A stretch of 64,000 bases of DNA from positions 62,001 to 126,000 of the forward strand of contig NZ_AP014635.1 of the NCBI RefSeq assembly GCF_001547935.1, in the 5' to 3' direction. Made by a program: the position numbers and the translations under genes. The notes below the pieces were generated by a model that saw only the letters and a program-made list of their open reading frames with translations, was not told the origin of the DNA and ran no database searches. This DNA is from Vibrio tritonius (GTDB taxonomy: Bacteria > Pseudomonadota > Gammaproteobacteria > Enterobacterales > Vibrionaceae). Below are positions 49,572 to 59,940 of this stretch, in pieces; the first letter of the stretch is position 1, and each line of letters starts with the position of its first letter.

Positions 49572-50213
49572 ATGAAAGCGTACCAGCGTGAGTTTATTGA
49601 GTTTGCCCTAGAGCGTGAAGTGCTGAAATTTGGTGAGTTTACTCTGAAATCCGGACGTAAAAGCCCATATTTCTTCAACGCTGGTCTGTTTAACACCGGA
49701 AGTGATTTGGCTCGTCTAGGCCGTTTTTATGCTGCGGCATTGGCCGATTCTGGCATTAAGTTTGATGTGCTATTTGGCCCTGCTTACAAAGGGATTCCAA
49801 TTGCAACCACTACAGCAGTCGCATTGGCTGATCACCACAACATCGATACGCCTTACTGTTTTAACCGTAAGGAAGCAAAAGATCACGGTGAAGGTGGCAA
49901 TCTAGTCGGTAGTGAATTGGCTGGCCGTATTATGCTGGTTGATGATGTGATTACTGCAGGTACCGCCATTCGTGAATCGATGGATCTTATCCAGCATCAT
50001 GGTGCTGATTTGGCCGGAGTGCTGGTGGCGATTGACCGCCAAGAGAAAGGCAAAGGCGAATTGTCCGCGATTCAAGAAGTAGAACGCGACTTTGGTTGCC
50101 AAGTGATTTCGATTGTTAGCCTTGCAGACTTGATCTCGTATCTAGAAGAGCGTGGAACAAACGCTCAGCAGTTAGAAGCCGTAAAAGAGTACCGTGCTCA
50201 ATACGGTATCTAA
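49572..50213 (+). CDS. pyrE: Orotate phosphoribosyltransferase
   Basis: Enzyme of pyrimidine synthesis converting orotate and PRPP to OMP. I start at [11 protein letters not shown] (213 residues, the E. coli length), with an AGAGAG ribosome site just upstream. PRPP-binding motif is [16 protein letters not shown], about residues 120-135, and [13 protein letters not shown] forms the catalytic loop. Its leader includes the hairpin at 49443-49477. A terminator follows at 50251-50278. Confidence 0.97.
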   Translation: MKAYQREFIEFALEREVLKFGEFTLKSGRKSPYFFNAGLFNTGSDLARLGRFYAAALADSGIKFDVLFGPAYKGIPIATTTAVALADHHNIDTPYCFNRKEAKDHGEGGNLVGSELAGRIMLVDDVITAGTAIRESMDLIQHHGADLAGVLVAIDRQEKGKGELSAIQEVERDFGCQVISIVSLADLISYLEERGTNAQQLEAVKEYRAQYGI

Positions 50214-50250
50214 TGACTTGTTCTTAATTTAGGATAAAGTGCACTAAGAC

Positions 50251-50278
50251 CAAGCGCCCCGTAGGGCGCTTTTTTTGT
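50251..50278 (+). terminator. Terminator of pyrE
   Basis: AAGCGCCC / GGGCGCTT hairpin with a seven-T run. Confidence 0.9.
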
Positions 50279-50312
50279 ATCTGCTTTTTGATATCGGACT
50301 GTTGGATACTGC

Positions 50313-51263
50313 CTATTGATAACGACGTCCTTTATAGTCAGGATTAGCTTCATGTTTAAAGCGGCGGTGGAGCCACATCCATTGTTCTGGTGCGCGCAGA
50401 ATAAGTTCTTCAACAAACTTGTTCATATATCCTGCAGCGGCAACGGCGTCTCTTTGAGGAAAATCAGCATCGATAGCTTTATCGGCAATAAGGTCGTACT
50501 TACCGTCTTGATTTCTAAAACCAGAGCCAATCACAATGCCGCATTTACTGAGCTTTGCCAAAATACTGGTACCCGTTGTTGTACACGCGTCCTCTACAGC
50601 AAATAACGGTACATAAGCAGCATTCTTTCTACCGTAGTCATGATCAGGCAAGTAAAACAGGCGGTATCCTTCGCGCATCACGCGCACCATCTGTTTTAAA
50701 TCTTTACGGTCAACGACGCGATTACCATTGTGAGTGCGGCCCCAATACTGAATAAAATTGTAGGCTGGATTATCGTGTGGACGAAATACGCCATAACCTG
50801 GTAAGCCAATCACTGCAAAAGCGCGAGCAGTCACTTCGAGATTCAGTGCATGTACACAGCAGAGTAAAACGCCTTTCCCTTGGTCTTCGTATTCACGTAG
50901 CGGTTGAGTATTGTGTTCGACAATCCGACGTTTAAAACGCCAAGTGGGCCAAAACCAAGCAATGCCTGTTTCAGCCAAACCGGCTCCAGTATTTTTGAAG
51001 TTTTCCGAAATAAAGCGGTCAATCTCAAGCTGGCTCATTTCAGGGAATGCCAATTCAAGATTACGGCGCGCCGTGTGGACACGACCTTTAGCAAAGCGCA
51101 TGGAGAATTTGCCTAAGCTTCTTCCCATAGCGAGTAGCCATGAATAAGGCAAGACATTAACAAACAGAGCCAAAAGACCAAAGCCAATCCATACTCCCCA
51201 ATATTTGGGAGCTAATAGAGCATAAGTGAATTGAGGATTGTCTACATTTGCGTTTTGATTCAT
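50313..51263 (-). CDS. Lipid A secondary acyltransferase (LpxL family)
   Basis: Inner-membrane acyltransferase of 316 residues that adds a secondary acyl chain to lipid A. One N-terminal membrane segment (WGVWIGFGLLALFVNVLP) and the catalytic HX4E in VHALNLEVTAR, plus the FLPDHD-like LFYLPDHDYG, match the LpxL/LpxM group. In V. cholerae two such genes (lpxN and lpxL) lie near pyrE and slmA; here only one is present, so the assignment between them cannot be settled. Confidence 0.88.
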   Translation of the reverse strand: MNQNANVDNPQFTYALLAPKYWGVWIGFGLLALFVNVLPYSWLLAMGRSLGKFSMRFAKGRVHTARRNLELAFPEMSQLEIDRFISENFKNTGAGLAETGIAWFWPTWRFKRRIVEHNTQPLREYEDQGKGVLLCCVHALNLEVTARAFAVIGLPGYGVFRPHDNPAYNFIQYWGRTHNGNRVVDRKDLKQMVRVMREGYRLFYLPDHDYGRKNAAYVPLFAVEDACTTTGTSILAKLSKCGIVIGSGFRNQDGKYDLIADKAIDADFPQRDAVAAAGYMNKFVEELILRAPEQWMWLHRRFKHEANPDYKGRRYQ

Positions 51264-51322
51264 TAGTGTTACTTACAAATTAGATTGTTAATGTTGAAAA
51301 TAGTCGACTTTACGTCGTCATC

Positions 51323-51913
51323 TTACAGCAGCTGAGCGCTCAACAGTTCCCAATACTGGTCGAAGTTTTCAGTCGGAAGGTATTTAAAATCGGAGCGAAC
51401 AAAACGGTTGAGGCTACCTTCTACTTGACCAAGTAATTGCGCGGCAAGAATGCTTTCATCGACAGGAAATGATTTACCTTCACGAATCTTACGTTCACGT
51501 AAAATTTGGCGTAGTGAGGTTTCAATCCGTTCAAAAAGTTGGTTAATGCGCTCACGTAAGCGTTCATTTTCAAACATTAAAGCATGACCAGAGAGAATTC
51601 GTGTCAAGCCAGGGTTACGTTCTGCAAACGCCAGCAACAACTGCAACACGAGACGAATGCGATTTAGCGTGTCTTTCTCATCATCAAAAATACGGTTAAT
51701 TCGGGTCATTAACGACTCTTCGATGAATTCAATTAGGCCTTCAAACATGCGAGCTTTGCTTGGAAAATGGCGATAGAGCGCCGCTTCGGATACACCGACT
51801 TGTTTTGCCAACTTAGCTGTTGTGATGCGCGATGCGCCTTCGTGGGACTCCAACATCTCCGCCAAGGCTTGGAGAATTTCTTCACGACGATTCGATTTCT
51901 TAGTGCCGGCCAT
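51323..51913 (-). CDS. slmA: Nucleoid occlusion factor SlmA
   Basis: TetR-family DNA-binding protein that blocks FtsZ ring assembly over the chromosome. I start at [15 protein letters not shown], giving 196 residues, the known vibrio length; the frame is open 25 codons further upstream. The helix-turn-helix [20 protein letters not shown] spans about residues 30-50. It sits between an LpxL-type gene and coaBC, the usual vibrio context. Confidence 0.95.
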   Translation of the reverse strand: MAGTKKSNRREEILQALAEMLESHEGASRITTAKLAKQVGVSEAALYRHFPSKARMFEGLIEFIEESLMTRINRIFDDEKDTLNRIRLVLQLLLAFAERNPGLTRILSGHALMFENERLRERINQLFERIETSLRQILRERKIREGKSFPVDESILAAQLLGQVEGSLNRFVRSDFKYLPTENFDQYWELLSAQLL

Positions 51914-52007
51914 AACCCGATTATTCCTTATGCTTACCACTACGTTATCTTGAGAACTTTGATCGTTGATAGGACGTATTGCATTCAATACGTCCTGTTT
52001 TGTTGCT

Positions 52008-53207
52008 CTAAAGCTTGTTATTAATTAATAGCATCAGGGACTGCGCGAGTTGTGCCTTACTTGCTAAAGGCAAGCTTTGCTCACAATCACGACCATAAAT
52101 GGTGAGCGCGTTATCGTTACTATTGAATCCCTGACCAGCAATAGAAACGTCGTTAGCACAAATCATATCGAGATTTTTCTTGAGCAGTTTATCGCGAGCG
52201 TACTTTTCCACATCCTGTGTTTCTGCTGCGAAGCCAACCGTAAAAGGTCGGTTTTCTGTCATCGCGCCAACGGATGCAACGATATCAGGATTTTTTACCA
52301 TAGTAATGACAAGGTTATCATTCTCAGCGGTTTTTTTGATTTTGTGCTCAGCAATTGATTCTGGTCGATAATCTGCCACTGCGGCGCAGCCAATAAAAAT
52401 ATCGTGTGACGCAGCATGACTCATTACCGTTTGGTGCATGTCGACTGCCGAGATGACATCAATGCGCTGCACGCCAGCTGGCGTTGCTAACGTAACCGGC
52501 CCGGCCACTAGCGTCACTTTAGCCCCCAGTTTCACAGCGGCTTGTGCAATGGCAAAGCCCATTTTGCCTGAGCTGTGATTTGAGAGGTAACGAACGGGGT
52601 CGAGTGCTTCACGAGTTGGACCTGCAGTGAGCAGAACACGTTTCCCTTCAAGAGGCTTTGGGCCAAAGAAATCTTCGCAGCGATGCACTAATTCCATTGG
52701 GTCAAGCATACGGCCAGGGCCGACATCACCACACGCTTGTTCGCCGGCATCTGGCCCCCAAATGGTGTAGCCGCGACGTTCTAGGGTGGCAAGGTTTTCT
52801 TGAGTGGCAACATTGCGATACATCTGCTGATTCATCGCTGGGGAGACTGCAACTGGCGCATCCGTTGCGAGAACTAATGTCGATAATAGGTCATTGCCCA
52901 TGCCGGCACTGATACGAGCGATTAAATCGGCAGTTGCTGGTGCGAGTAGCACGAGATCGGCCCATTTTGCCAGTTCAATATGCCCCATGGAGGCTTCTGC
53001 TGCTGGGTCAAATAAGCTATCAGAGACAGGCTTTCCCGATACCGCTTGCATGGTTAATGGAGTAATAAACGCTTCCGCGGCTTTAGTCATTACCACGCGG
53101 ACTTCTGCACCGCGTTCAATAAGGCGGCGTGTTAACTCTGCACATTTATAAGCAGCGATACCGCCACTGATACCAAGCAGAATTTTTTTTCCTGCTAATG
53201 TTTGCAT
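52008..53207 (-). CDS. coaBC: Bifunctional CoaBC (pantothenate-cysteine ligase / decarboxylase)
   Basis: Coenzyme A synthesis enzyme of 399 residues with both activities in one chain. The N-terminal flavin-dependent decarboxylase starts [18 protein letters not shown] and carries the active-site PAMNQQMY motif. The C-terminal ligase has [24 protein letters not shown] and [11 protein letters not shown]. Also called dfp. It is divergent from the chemoreceptor gene, with the second MITE in between. Confidence 0.96.
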   Translation of the reverse strand: MQTLAGKKILLGISGGIAAYKCAELTRRLIERGAEVRVVMTKAAEAFITPLTMQAVSGKPVSDSLFDPAAEASMGHIELAKWADLVLLAPATADLIARISAGMGNDLLSTLVLATDAPVAVSPAMNQQMYRNVATQENLATLERRGYTIWGPDAGEQACGDVGPGRMLDPMELVHRCEDFFGPKPLEGKRVLLTAGPTREALDPVRYLSNHSSGKMGFAIAQAAVKLGAKVTLVAGPVTLATPAGVQRIDVISAVDMHQTVMSHAASHDIFIGCAAVADYRPESIAEHKIKKTAENDNLVITMVKNPDIVASVGAMTENRPFTVGFAAETQDVEKYARDKLLKKNLDMICANDVSIAGQGFNSNDNALTIYGRDCEQSLPLASKAQLAQSLMLLINNKL

Positions 53208-53456
53208 TCTGGGTTCCTCAAAAATTCTGAGCGCTATGCTAGCACAACTCCCAAAATATGTCAGAGCAAGGCTAACTCCTCATCAGAAAACAAAAAAGAA
53301 ATCTAATTGAGTAAAATATAAACGCCGTCAACCTTCTTGATTCTCGAATATGAGATAGTTGCTTATAAACAACTCGTTGCATTTGAAGTGGTTTGGGTTT
53401 GGTGCAATGAAAAGCAGCCACCTTCTTTAGCTTAAGGCTATTGCAAGGATCTAATA

Positions 53457-53718
53457 TACCCAAATGACCTCAAGATGCAGACTTCAGAGCTTCATCAACG
53501 AGCACAGGTTAAGCTCAATGACGGCAGGAATGGTCATTCCCTTTCAACGTCATTGGGCGCAGAAATGGGCTTGTTGATGAGCTCCCAAGGGGCGAGTTGT
53601 ATTCGCTCCTATGCTGCGTTATCGATTTTCTACGTAGAATAACTAGGTATTCAAATCGGTGCCTTGCCTATGAGCGAATACATTCTCGCTGAAACCGCAT
53701 CTTGAGGTTACTTGGGTA
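53457..53718. mobile_element. 262-bp MITE, copy 2 (upstream of chemoreceptor)
   Basis: Same length and terminal inverted repeats as copy 1, flanked by TA (53455-53456 and 53719-53720). It ends 29 bases before the chemoreceptor start, so it probably separates that gene from its original promoter or supplies new signals. About 12 substitutions separate the copies, several in matching pairs that keep internal stems paired. Confidence 0.93.
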
Positions 53719-53747
53719 TAAGAACAGAGCATATCAAAGGATATTTT

Positions 53748-55427
53748 ATGGCGATCTCGTTACGCAGTAAGACCAAATTACTCTTACTTACCGTTATTCC
53801 GCTTGTGGTGATTACGTCTATTGTGACTTGGGTTTTCTATCGCAGCGGAGTGCAAAACTTAAAACAAGAGTTAACCCAATATCGTCACGACTTAATTGAA
53901 ACGCGCAAAGCGGAGCTTAAATCCTACATATTGATGGGCGTTACAGCGGTTAAGCCTCTTTACGATGCCGATCAGCATGGAGAAAACCAAGCGTTGGCGA
54001 AGCAAATCCTAAAAGCCATGCGCTTTGGCGACGACGGCTATTTCTTTGGCTATAACTCGCAAGGCATTACGGTACTGCATGGCATGAATGCAAGTTTAGA
54101 GGGCAAAAACCTTTATGGCTTGAAAGATGAAAATGGTTTACTCGTCATTCAAGAAATCATCAAAACGGCGAAGCAAGGTGATGGGTATCTTGAGTTCTCT
54201 TGGAATAAACCGTCGTTACACAAAGCAGTGCAAAAACTGGGTTATCAACAGTACCTATCGAAATGGGACTGGGTGCTCGGGACAGGGGTTTATATTGATG
54301 ACATCGATCATCAAGTGGCCGCCTATCGTAGCGCTCGTGAGGCGCAGCTTTATTCTCAAACTTGGTATGCGATTGGCTTATCGGTGCTCGGGTTAATCAT
54401 TACGATTATTGTGGTGAGTGTGCTGGTGGCGCGAGGAGTTAAGCCGCTAAAACACATTGCTGAATCTTTACAGGATGTCGCAACAGGTGAGGGGGACTTA
54501 ACCGCCCGCCTTGCTGTAGAAAGCCAAGATGAAATTGGTGATGCTGCGCGAGCCTTCAACCAGTTTATGGATAAAATCCATGCCATGATCAAAGACGTTA
54601 GTCGAGCAGAAACAGGTATCGCGCAAGCGGTGGTGTCACTCAATCAACAGAATGCTCAAGCCAACCAACAGATGAGTGAGCACAGCTTAGAAACCGATAA
54701 AGTGGTGACGGCAGTCACCGAAATGAGTGCCACTGCGCGAGAAGTCGCACAAAACACCAACTCCACAGCGCATGCGATTGAATCGGCAAATGAACAGAAC
54801 TCTGCAGCTCAACATGAAGTAAATGATGCAGTGAAAGGCATTGATGCGTTGGTGAAAGAAGTTAATACCACATCGGATGCGATTTCTGAATTGAGCGCAC
54901 AAGCGGGTCAAATCACTAAGATTTTAAGTGTGATAGGTGATATTGCCGAGCAAACCAACTTACTCGCCCTTAATGCCGCAATTGAAGCGGCGCGAGCGGG
55001 TGAGCAGGGACGAGGTTTTGCAGTAGTAGCGGATGAAGTGCGTTCACTTGCTGGCAGAACACAAGTCAGTACCCAAGAAATCGGTGATATGTTGACAACC
55101 CTCAACCACGGCGTAGAAAAAGCCGTCAAGAGTATGCAGGTCAGTCAGCAGCGTGGTGAGCAAACTGCGAAAGATTCACAAGCGATCCGAGAAAGCTTGG
55201 CGGGCATTGCTCAGGTGGTCAATACCATTCAAGAAATGGGCATTCAAACCGCATCAGCGGCAGAAGAGCAAAGTTTGGTGGCAGAAGACATCAATCAGAA
55301 CCTTGTCCACATTCAGCAAATCGTGAATGAATTGGGGGATGGCGTTCATCAGTCTGTGGTGATTGGAGAATCTTTAGCATCTTCAGGTAATGAAATGAGT
55401 GCCTTGGTAGGAAACTTTAGGATCTAA
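53748..55427 (+). CDS. Methyl-accepting chemotaxis protein with sCache_2 sensor
   Basis: Membrane chemoreceptor of 559 residues; I start at [10 protein letters not shown], with AAAGGA just upstream, outside the MITE. Domains: first membrane segment about 9-30, periplasmic sCache_2 domain (about 35-190, with [14 protein letters not shown] and [13 protein letters not shown]), second segment about 205-225, HAMP, and a signalling domain whose tip is [38 protein letters not shown]. No CheR-binding pentapeptide ends it. sCache_2 receptors usually sense small organic acids; the ligand is unknown. Confidence 0.93.
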   Translation: MAISLRSKTKLLLLTVIPLVVITSIVTWVFYRSGVQNLKQELTQYRHDLIETRKAELKSYILMGVTAVKPLYDADQHGENQALAKQILKAMRFGDDGYFFGYNSQGITVLHGMNASLEGKNLYGLKDENGLLVIQEIIKTAKQGDGYLEFSWNKPSLHKAVQKLGYQQYLSKWDWVLGTGVYIDDIDHQVAAYRSAREAQLYSQTWYAIGLSVLGLIITIIVVSVLVARGVKPLKHIAESLQDVATGEGDLTARLAVESQDEIGDAARAFNQFMDKIHAMIKDVSRAETGIAQAVVSLNQQNAQANQQMSEHSLETDKVVTAVTEMSATAREVAQNTNSTAHAIESANEQNSAAQHEVNDAVKGIDALVKEVNTTSDAISELSAQAGQITKILSVIGDIAEQTNLLALNAAIEAARAGEQGRGFAVVADEVRSLAGRTQVSTQEIGDMLTTLNHGVEKAVKSMQVSQQRGEQTAKDSQAIRESLAGIAQVVNTIQEMGIQTASAAEEQSLVAEDINQNLVHIQQIVNELGDGVHQSVVIGESLASSGNEMSALVGNFRI

Positions 55428-55520
55428 GTTAAGTGAAGTGACTCCAAAGGATCGCATCGAGTAATTGAGCTTATTCGCGATTTTTGCCTTGATAGGGCTT
55501 CTGAGATAAGGAGCCCGTTT

Positions 55521-56195
55521 ATGAAACTCAAACAGTTGCCCAGCGATTCATTGCCGAGAGAAAAATTGTTAAAGCGAGGTGCTCACTCGTTATCGGATGC
55601 GGAGCTACTGGCGATTTTTTTACGCACAGGAACACAAGGAATGAATGTGCTGACACTCGCAGATCACTTGTTGAATGATTTTGGCTCATTGCGGGCTCTG
55701 TTTTGCGCGTCTCAAGAACAATTTTGTTCGCGCAAAGGATTGGGGGTAGCTAAGTTTGTGCAACTGCAAGCTGTGGTTGAGATGACCCAACGTTTTCTGG
55801 CAGAAACGCTGCAAAGAGGCGATGCGCTCACCAGTCCCGACCAAACTAAGCTCTATCTCTCAAGCGTGCTGCGCGATCGCCAGCGTGAAGCCTTCTATTT
55901 ATTATTTCTCGATAATCAGCATCGAGTGATTCAAGATGAAATTTTGTTTGAAGGCACGATCGATTCTGCTTCTGTCTATCCTCGTGAAGTTGTGAAACGA
56001 GCGCTGCATCATAATGCGGCGGCGGTCATTCTTGCTCATAATCATCCATCGGGTATTGCCGAACCAAGTCATGCTGACCGCAGAATCACAACTCGGCTTA
56101 TCGATGCCCTTTCATTGGTGGATATTCGTGTTTTAGACCATTTTGTTGTCGGTGATGGTGAAGTTATCTCTTTTGTTGAGCGCGGATGGATTTAA
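55521..56195 (+). CDS. radC: RadC/JAMM-family protein
   Basis: A 224-residue protein with an N-terminal helix-hairpin-helix region ([27 protein letters not shown]) and a JAMM metalloprotease-like core with HNHPSG-x-AEPSHAD (about residues 173-187). Once linked to DNA repair, its role is unsettled. AGGAG lies upstream of the start. Its place before rpmB-rpmG and near coaBC and mutM is conserved in many gamma-proteobacteria. Confidence 0.95.
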   Translation: MKLKQLPSDSLPREKLLKRGAHSLSDAELLAIFLRTGTQGMNVLTLADHLLNDFGSLRALFCASQEQFCSRKGLGVAKFVQLQAVVEMTQRFLAETLQRGDALTSPDQTKLYLSSVLRDRQREAFYLLFLDNQHRVIQDEILFEGTIDSASVYPREVVKRALHHNAAAVILAHNHPSGIAEPSHADRRITTRLIDALSLVDIRVLDHFVVGDGEVISFVERGWI

Positions 56196-56800
56196 ATCAT
56201 GCGAGTGAATTTGGTGAATAAATCGTCAAAATGAAATATTTCTTAGCCCATTGAGAAATTTTTTACGATCAAATTTAGCGATATTGCTTAGGATTAAGGA
56301 TCTGGTTCCGCAAACCGGAAAATTTACAAAAAAAGGTCAGTAGTTGGCTCGTTATGCCCCGTGATTACAACAAATTTGGGTGGCGTTTTTTTCAACAAAT
56401 AAAAAATCTGCAAGCAAAAAAATGCTCGAGTTAGAGTAAATAAATCCTAAAAAACAAGGAGCTTGGCAGATAATGACCATTTTGGTGGCGATATAATTAA
56501 CTTTATAAAGCGGGTCATAGTATTAGCTTGTGTCACTCTATTACTTTTTCCCTTGTTAGTTGGCTAAAATCTGATACTATTCGCAAACATTTTTAAACCC
56601 CAACTCAGCTCGCCAGAGAAAAAAGATCAGTGAATCCTGCAAAAAGGATCTGTTCGGGTCTTGAGCAATGCATGGCAAGTTAGTATAATGCGCGACCTTT
56701 GATAGCCTTGTATGGATTTACCATAATGGTTTTTAACCTCTGACCGAGGTTCGGCCAAGCAAGGTTGATATCGAGCTGAAACGATTTGGAGAAGACATTC
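56196..56800. other. Intergenic region upstream of rpmB
   Basis: About 600 AT-rich bases without a gene. A strong promoter lies at 56660-56688. No RNA gene is recognised in the remainder. Confidence 0.45.
56660..56688 (+). promoter_or_regulatory. Promoter of rpmB-rpmG
   Basis: TTGAGC and TATAAT separated by 17 bp, followed by a GC-rich discriminator (GCGCGACC). It is 113 bases upstream of rpmB and fits a growth-rate-controlled ribosomal promoter. Confidence 0.8.
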
Positions 56801-57037
56801 ATGTCCCGAGTATGCCAAGTAACTGGTAAGCGTCCAGCAACGGGTAACAACCGTTCACACGCAAAAAATGCTACTAAGCGTCGTTTTCTGCCGAACCTAC
56901 AAACTCATCGTTTCTGGGTAGAGAGCGAAAAACGTTTTGTTAAATTACGCCTATCTGCTAAAGGCATGCGTATCATCGACAAGAAAGGCATCGATGCTGT
57001 TCTTGCTGATATGCGTGCAAACGGCGAAAACGTTTAA
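56801..57037 (+). CDS. rpmB: 50S ribosomal protein L28
   Basis: Ribosomal large-subunit protein of 78 residues, the standard length. It starts [20 protein letters not shown], preceded by GGAGAAG. The ORF could be extended five codons upstream, but this start matches the family exactly. rpmG follows after 13 bases in the same operon. Confidence 0.97.
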   Translation: MSRVCQVTGKRPATGNNRSHAKNATKRRFLPNLQTHRFWVESEKRFVKLRLSAKGMRIIDKKGIDAVLADMRANGENV

Positions 57038-57050
57038 GAGGAAATAGACC

Positions 57051-57218
57051 ATGGCAAAAGGCATTCGTGAGAAAATCCGCCTAGTATCTTCAGCAGGTAC
57101 TGGCCACTTCTACACTACTGACAAAAACAAACGTAACATGCCAGGCAAATTTGAGATCAAAAAATACGATCCAGTAGTTCGCCAGCACGTTGTGTACAAA
57201 GAAGCTAAAATCAAGTAA
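57051..57218 (+). CDS. rpmG: 50S ribosomal protein L33
   Basis: Ribosomal large-subunit protein of 55 residues ([20 protein letters not shown]...KEAKIK). This is the form without the zinc-binding cysteines (C- form), so it does not depend on zinc. GAGGAAA precedes its start, and a terminator follows at 57251-57277. Confidence 0.97.
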   Translation: MAKGIREKIRLVSSAGTGHFYTTDKNKRNMPGKFEIKKYDPVVRQHVVYKEAKIK

Positions 57219-57250
57219 TTGATTTAAGTCTCTTTACAGAGTGTAAATAA

Positions 57251-57277
57251 AACCCAACCTTCCGGTTGGGTTTTTTA
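57251..57277 (+). terminator. Terminator of rpmBG
   Basis: AACCCAACC / GGTTGGGTT hairpin followed by TTTTT. Confidence 0.92.
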
Positions 57278-57374
57278 TTATCTGGACTTCATGCTTTACC
57301 TTTAGCTATATTCACTCATAGTGCGTCAAGATAATTCAAAGACGTATGGTCGTGTTTAGTAAAGAGGATTCCCC

Positions 57375-57872
57375 ATGCGTGTAGCGCCATCAAAACGACG
57401 TCGCTGGAACAATATCATGATTGTTTTGGTGATTTTATTTATGGGTGTCCTTAACTTACCAACCTTAATCAAATCCTATTTGATTGCTCCCCCTGAAGAG
57501 GCGGCCCCGGCTTATCCTTATGTTCTTAATCACCATAAAGAACTGCATCAACTGAATTTTGCCCAGTTTTCATTAACGAAAAATGCTCAAGGTGAATGGC
57601 AAGCCAGCCAGTCGCTCCCCATTGCCCCACTCGAACTTGTGACACATTGGCAAGAGTTAAGTGGTACGGTTATCGATGAGAACACCATGCAGTCACTCGA
57701 ACCTAAGCTGGGTAATCCAGGAACCGTAGAAGTGTGGTACCAAGACCAAGAAGAACCGCAAAGAGTGACGTACTATCAAACAGATAAGTTTTGGTTGTTT
57801 CATACTTGGCAAGGCCAATGGGTTGCGATTTCTGTCGCGAAAAGTTATATCATCCCTTATCTCGCTAAATAG
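57375..57872 (+). CDS. Hypothetical single-pass membrane protein
   Basis: A 165-residue protein of unknown function with one N-terminal membrane segment (NIMIVLVILFMGVLNLPTLI, about residues 13-32) and a periplasmic remainder, judged by the positive residues before the segment. Contains several Trp and Tyr residues and an EVWYQDQEEPQRVTYYQTDKFW stretch that looks like a small beta-sandwich. GAGG lies upstream of the ATG. It sits alone between rpmG and mutM, where vibrios commonly carry a small uncharacterised gene. Confidence 0.75.
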   Translation: MRVAPSKRRRWNNIMIVLVILFMGVLNLPTLIKSYLIAPPEEAAPAYPYVLNHHKELHQLNFAQFSLTKNAQGEWQASQSLPIAPLELVTHWQELSGTVIDENTMQSLEPKLGNPGTVEVWYQDQEEPQRVTYYQTDKFWLFHTWQGQWVAISVAKSYIIPYLAK

Positions 57873-57977
57873 CATCGTCCAGTTGTATTTAAGATGAGAT
57901 CGCTATATTCACGTGAAGTAGTCACTTAAAAATAGCCTTTCAAGATCGCTAAACATTTATCTGAGGATTGATAGACC

Positions 57978-58787
57978 ATGCCGGAATTACCTGAAGTTGA
58001 AGTGAGTCGCCAAGGTATTTCACCTTACTTAGTTGGAGTGACGGTGAAATCCATTGAAGTAAGAACCCCAAAACTCAGATGGGAGATCCCTTACGACTTG
58101 AAAAAGCTTGAAGGGCAGGTGATTCGTCACATTACACGGCGCGCTAAGTATCTATTATTGGCAACCGATGTGGGAACGGCCATCGTGCATCTTGGCATGT
58201 CGGGCTCACTACGAGTATTGGATGCGCCAATGGCTCCCGGTAAACACGACCATGTTGATCTGTTTATGAGTAATGGCCGAGTACTGCGTTACAATGACCC
58301 TCGCCGTTTTGGCGCATGGTTATGGTGCGATAAAGGGCAAGAGCACGCGGTGTTAGCCAATCTCGGCCCTGAGCCATTAAGCGATGAATTTACCGCTGAG
58401 TATATGATTGAGCGCGCCAAGCAAAAACGTGTCGCAATTAAGCAGTTCATTATGGATAACAAAATCGTGGTTGGGGTGGGGAATATTTACGCTAATGAAT
58501 CTTTGTTTACCTCGCACATTTTGCCTTATCGAGAAACGGGGTCCTTATCTGCAGCTGAGTGGCATACGTTAGTACAAGAAATTAAAACAGTATTGGAACA
58601 TTCGATTCAACAAGGCGGCACGACCTTAAAAGATTTTGCTCAAGCAGATGGCAAGCCCGGTTATTTTGCCCAAGAGTTAAGAGTGTATGGCAAAGCCGGT
58701 CAACCGTGTCCTGAATGTGGGGCTGACATTGCTGAACAAAAAATAGGCCAGAGAAATACCTTTTTCTGCCGCGTGTGCCAACGTTAA
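57978..58787 (+). CDS. mutM: Formamidopyrimidine-DNA glycosylase
   Basis: Bifunctional repair enzyme (Fpg) removing 8-oxoguanine and cutting the abasic site, 269 residues. The catalytic Pro2-Glu3 pair is in MPELPEVEV. The NANES-like INDEX NIYANES motif, and a C-terminal zinc finger with four cysteines (CPECG and FFCRVC) are present. The lysine near residue 57-58 is in RRAKYLLL. It is close upstream of the epimerase gene but probably not coregulated. Confidence 0.97.
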   Translation: MPELPEVEVSRQGISPYLVGVTVKSIEVRTPKLRWEIPYDLKKLEGQVIRHITRRAKYLLLATDVGTAIVHLGMSGSLRVLDAPMAPGKHDHVDLFMSNGRVLRYNDPRRFGAWLWCDKGQEHAVLANLGPEPLSDEFTAEYMIERAKQKRVAIKQFIMDNKIVVGVGNIYANESLFTSHILPYRETGSLSAAEWHTLVQEIKTVLEHSIQQGGTTLKDFAQADGKPGYFAQELRVYGKAGQPCPECGADIAEQKIGQRNTFFCRVCQR

Positions 58788-58818
58788 TCTAATTAGTAAA
58801 TAAATTAAGGGAGCTTTT

Positions 58819-59823
58819 ATGAAATATTTGGTGACTGGTGCTGCTGGTTTTATTGGTTCGGCTGTTGTTCAGCGCCTTTGTGCTTTGGGTCACCAAGTGG
58901 TGGGAATCGATAATTTAAACGATTACTACCCTGTCTCTCTTAAAATGGATCGCCTAAAACGTATTGAGCATGAACTGTTTACGTTTAAAGAGCTGGACCT
59001 CGCCGACAGAGAAGGCATTGCCGAGTTATTCGCAACGGAGCAATTTCATCGCGTTATTCACTTAGCCGCTCAAGCCGGTGTGCGTTATTCCATCGAAAAT
59101 CCAATGGCATATGCCGATAGTAACCTAGTGGGTCATCTAACGATTCTTGAAGGGTGTCGCCACAACAAAGTGCAGCATTTAGTGTATGCCTCTTCCAGTT
59201 CTGTTTACGGTTTAAACCGTAAGATGCCATTTGATACCTCTGACTCTGTTGATCACCCAGTTTCTCTTTATGCGGCGACCAAAAAAGCCAATGAAATGAT
59301 GGCTCATAGCTATTCTCATCTTTATGATGTACCAACCACTGGCTTGCGCTTCTTTACGGTCTATGGCCCGTGGGGACGTCCGGATATGGCGCTGTTCAAA
59401 TTCACCAATGCCATTGTTAAAGGTGAAGCGATTGATGTGTACAACAATGGCGACATGCAGCGCGATTTCACCTACATTGATGATATCGTTGAAGGTATTC
59501 TACGCATTCAAGATGTGATCCCAACTCGCCAAGAAGATTGGAATGTTGAGCAAGGATCGCCAGCCAGCAGTTCGGCACCTTACCGTATTTACAATATTGG
59601 ACACGGTAGCCCAGTAAAACTGATGGATTACATTGAAGCACTGGAAGAGTCATTAGGTGTTGAAGCGAAGAAAAACTTTATGCCGATGCAGCCAGGTGAC
59701 GTGTATGCTACATACGCAGATACCGAAGATCTCTTTAAGGCTATCGATTACCGACCTCAGGTCAAGGTAAAAGAAGGCGTACAAGCCTTTGTTGATTGGT
59801 ATAAAGAGTATTACGGTTGCTAA
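58819..59823 (+). CDS. NAD-dependent sugar-nucleotide epimerase (UDP-glucuronate 4-epimerase type)
   Basis: Short-chain dehydrogenase-type enzyme of 334 residues acting on UDP-sugars; the length and motifs fit UDP-glucuronate to UDP-galacturonate conversion (CapI/LpsL group). The NAD fold is GAAGFIGSAVVQRL, the SSSSVYG serine and YxxxK in YAATKKANE form the catalytic triad. Product would supply galacturonate or a related sugar for surface polysaccharide. It heads the sugar-related block that runs to 63193. A hairpin (59837-59861) follows. Confidence 0.88.
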   Translation: MKYLVTGAAGFIGSAVVQRLCALGHQVVGIDNLNDYYPVSLKMDRLKRIEHELFTFKELDLADREGIAELFATEQFHRVIHLAAQAGVRYSIENPMAYADSNLVGHLTILEGCRHNKVQHLVYASSSSVYGLNRKMPFDTSDSVDHPVSLYAATKKANEMMAHSYSHLYDVPTTGLRFFTVYGPWGRPDMALFKFTNAIVKGEAIDVYNNGDMQRDFTYIDDIVEGILRIQDVIPTRQEDWNVEQGSPASSSAPYRIYNIGHGSPVKLMDYIEALEESLGVEAKKNFMPMQPGDVYATYADTEDLFKAIDYRPQVKVKEGVQAFVDWYKEYYGC

Positions 59824-59836
59824 GTAAGCCTTATGG

Positions 59837-59861
59837 AAAGTGAGCCGAAATGGCTCACTTT
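59837..59861 (+). terminator. Hairpin after the epimerase gene
   Basis: AAAGTGAGCC / GGCTCACTTT, with a short T run at its end. Likely terminator of the epimerase transcript; a TATAAT at 59898-59903 may begin the next one. Confidence 0.65.
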
Positions 59862-59940
59862 ATGTATGGTAACGTACCATTCTTAAGATACTTCCCGTAT
59901 AATTTGCGTCAGTATCCCCTTCAGAGATTTGCTCTTTATT

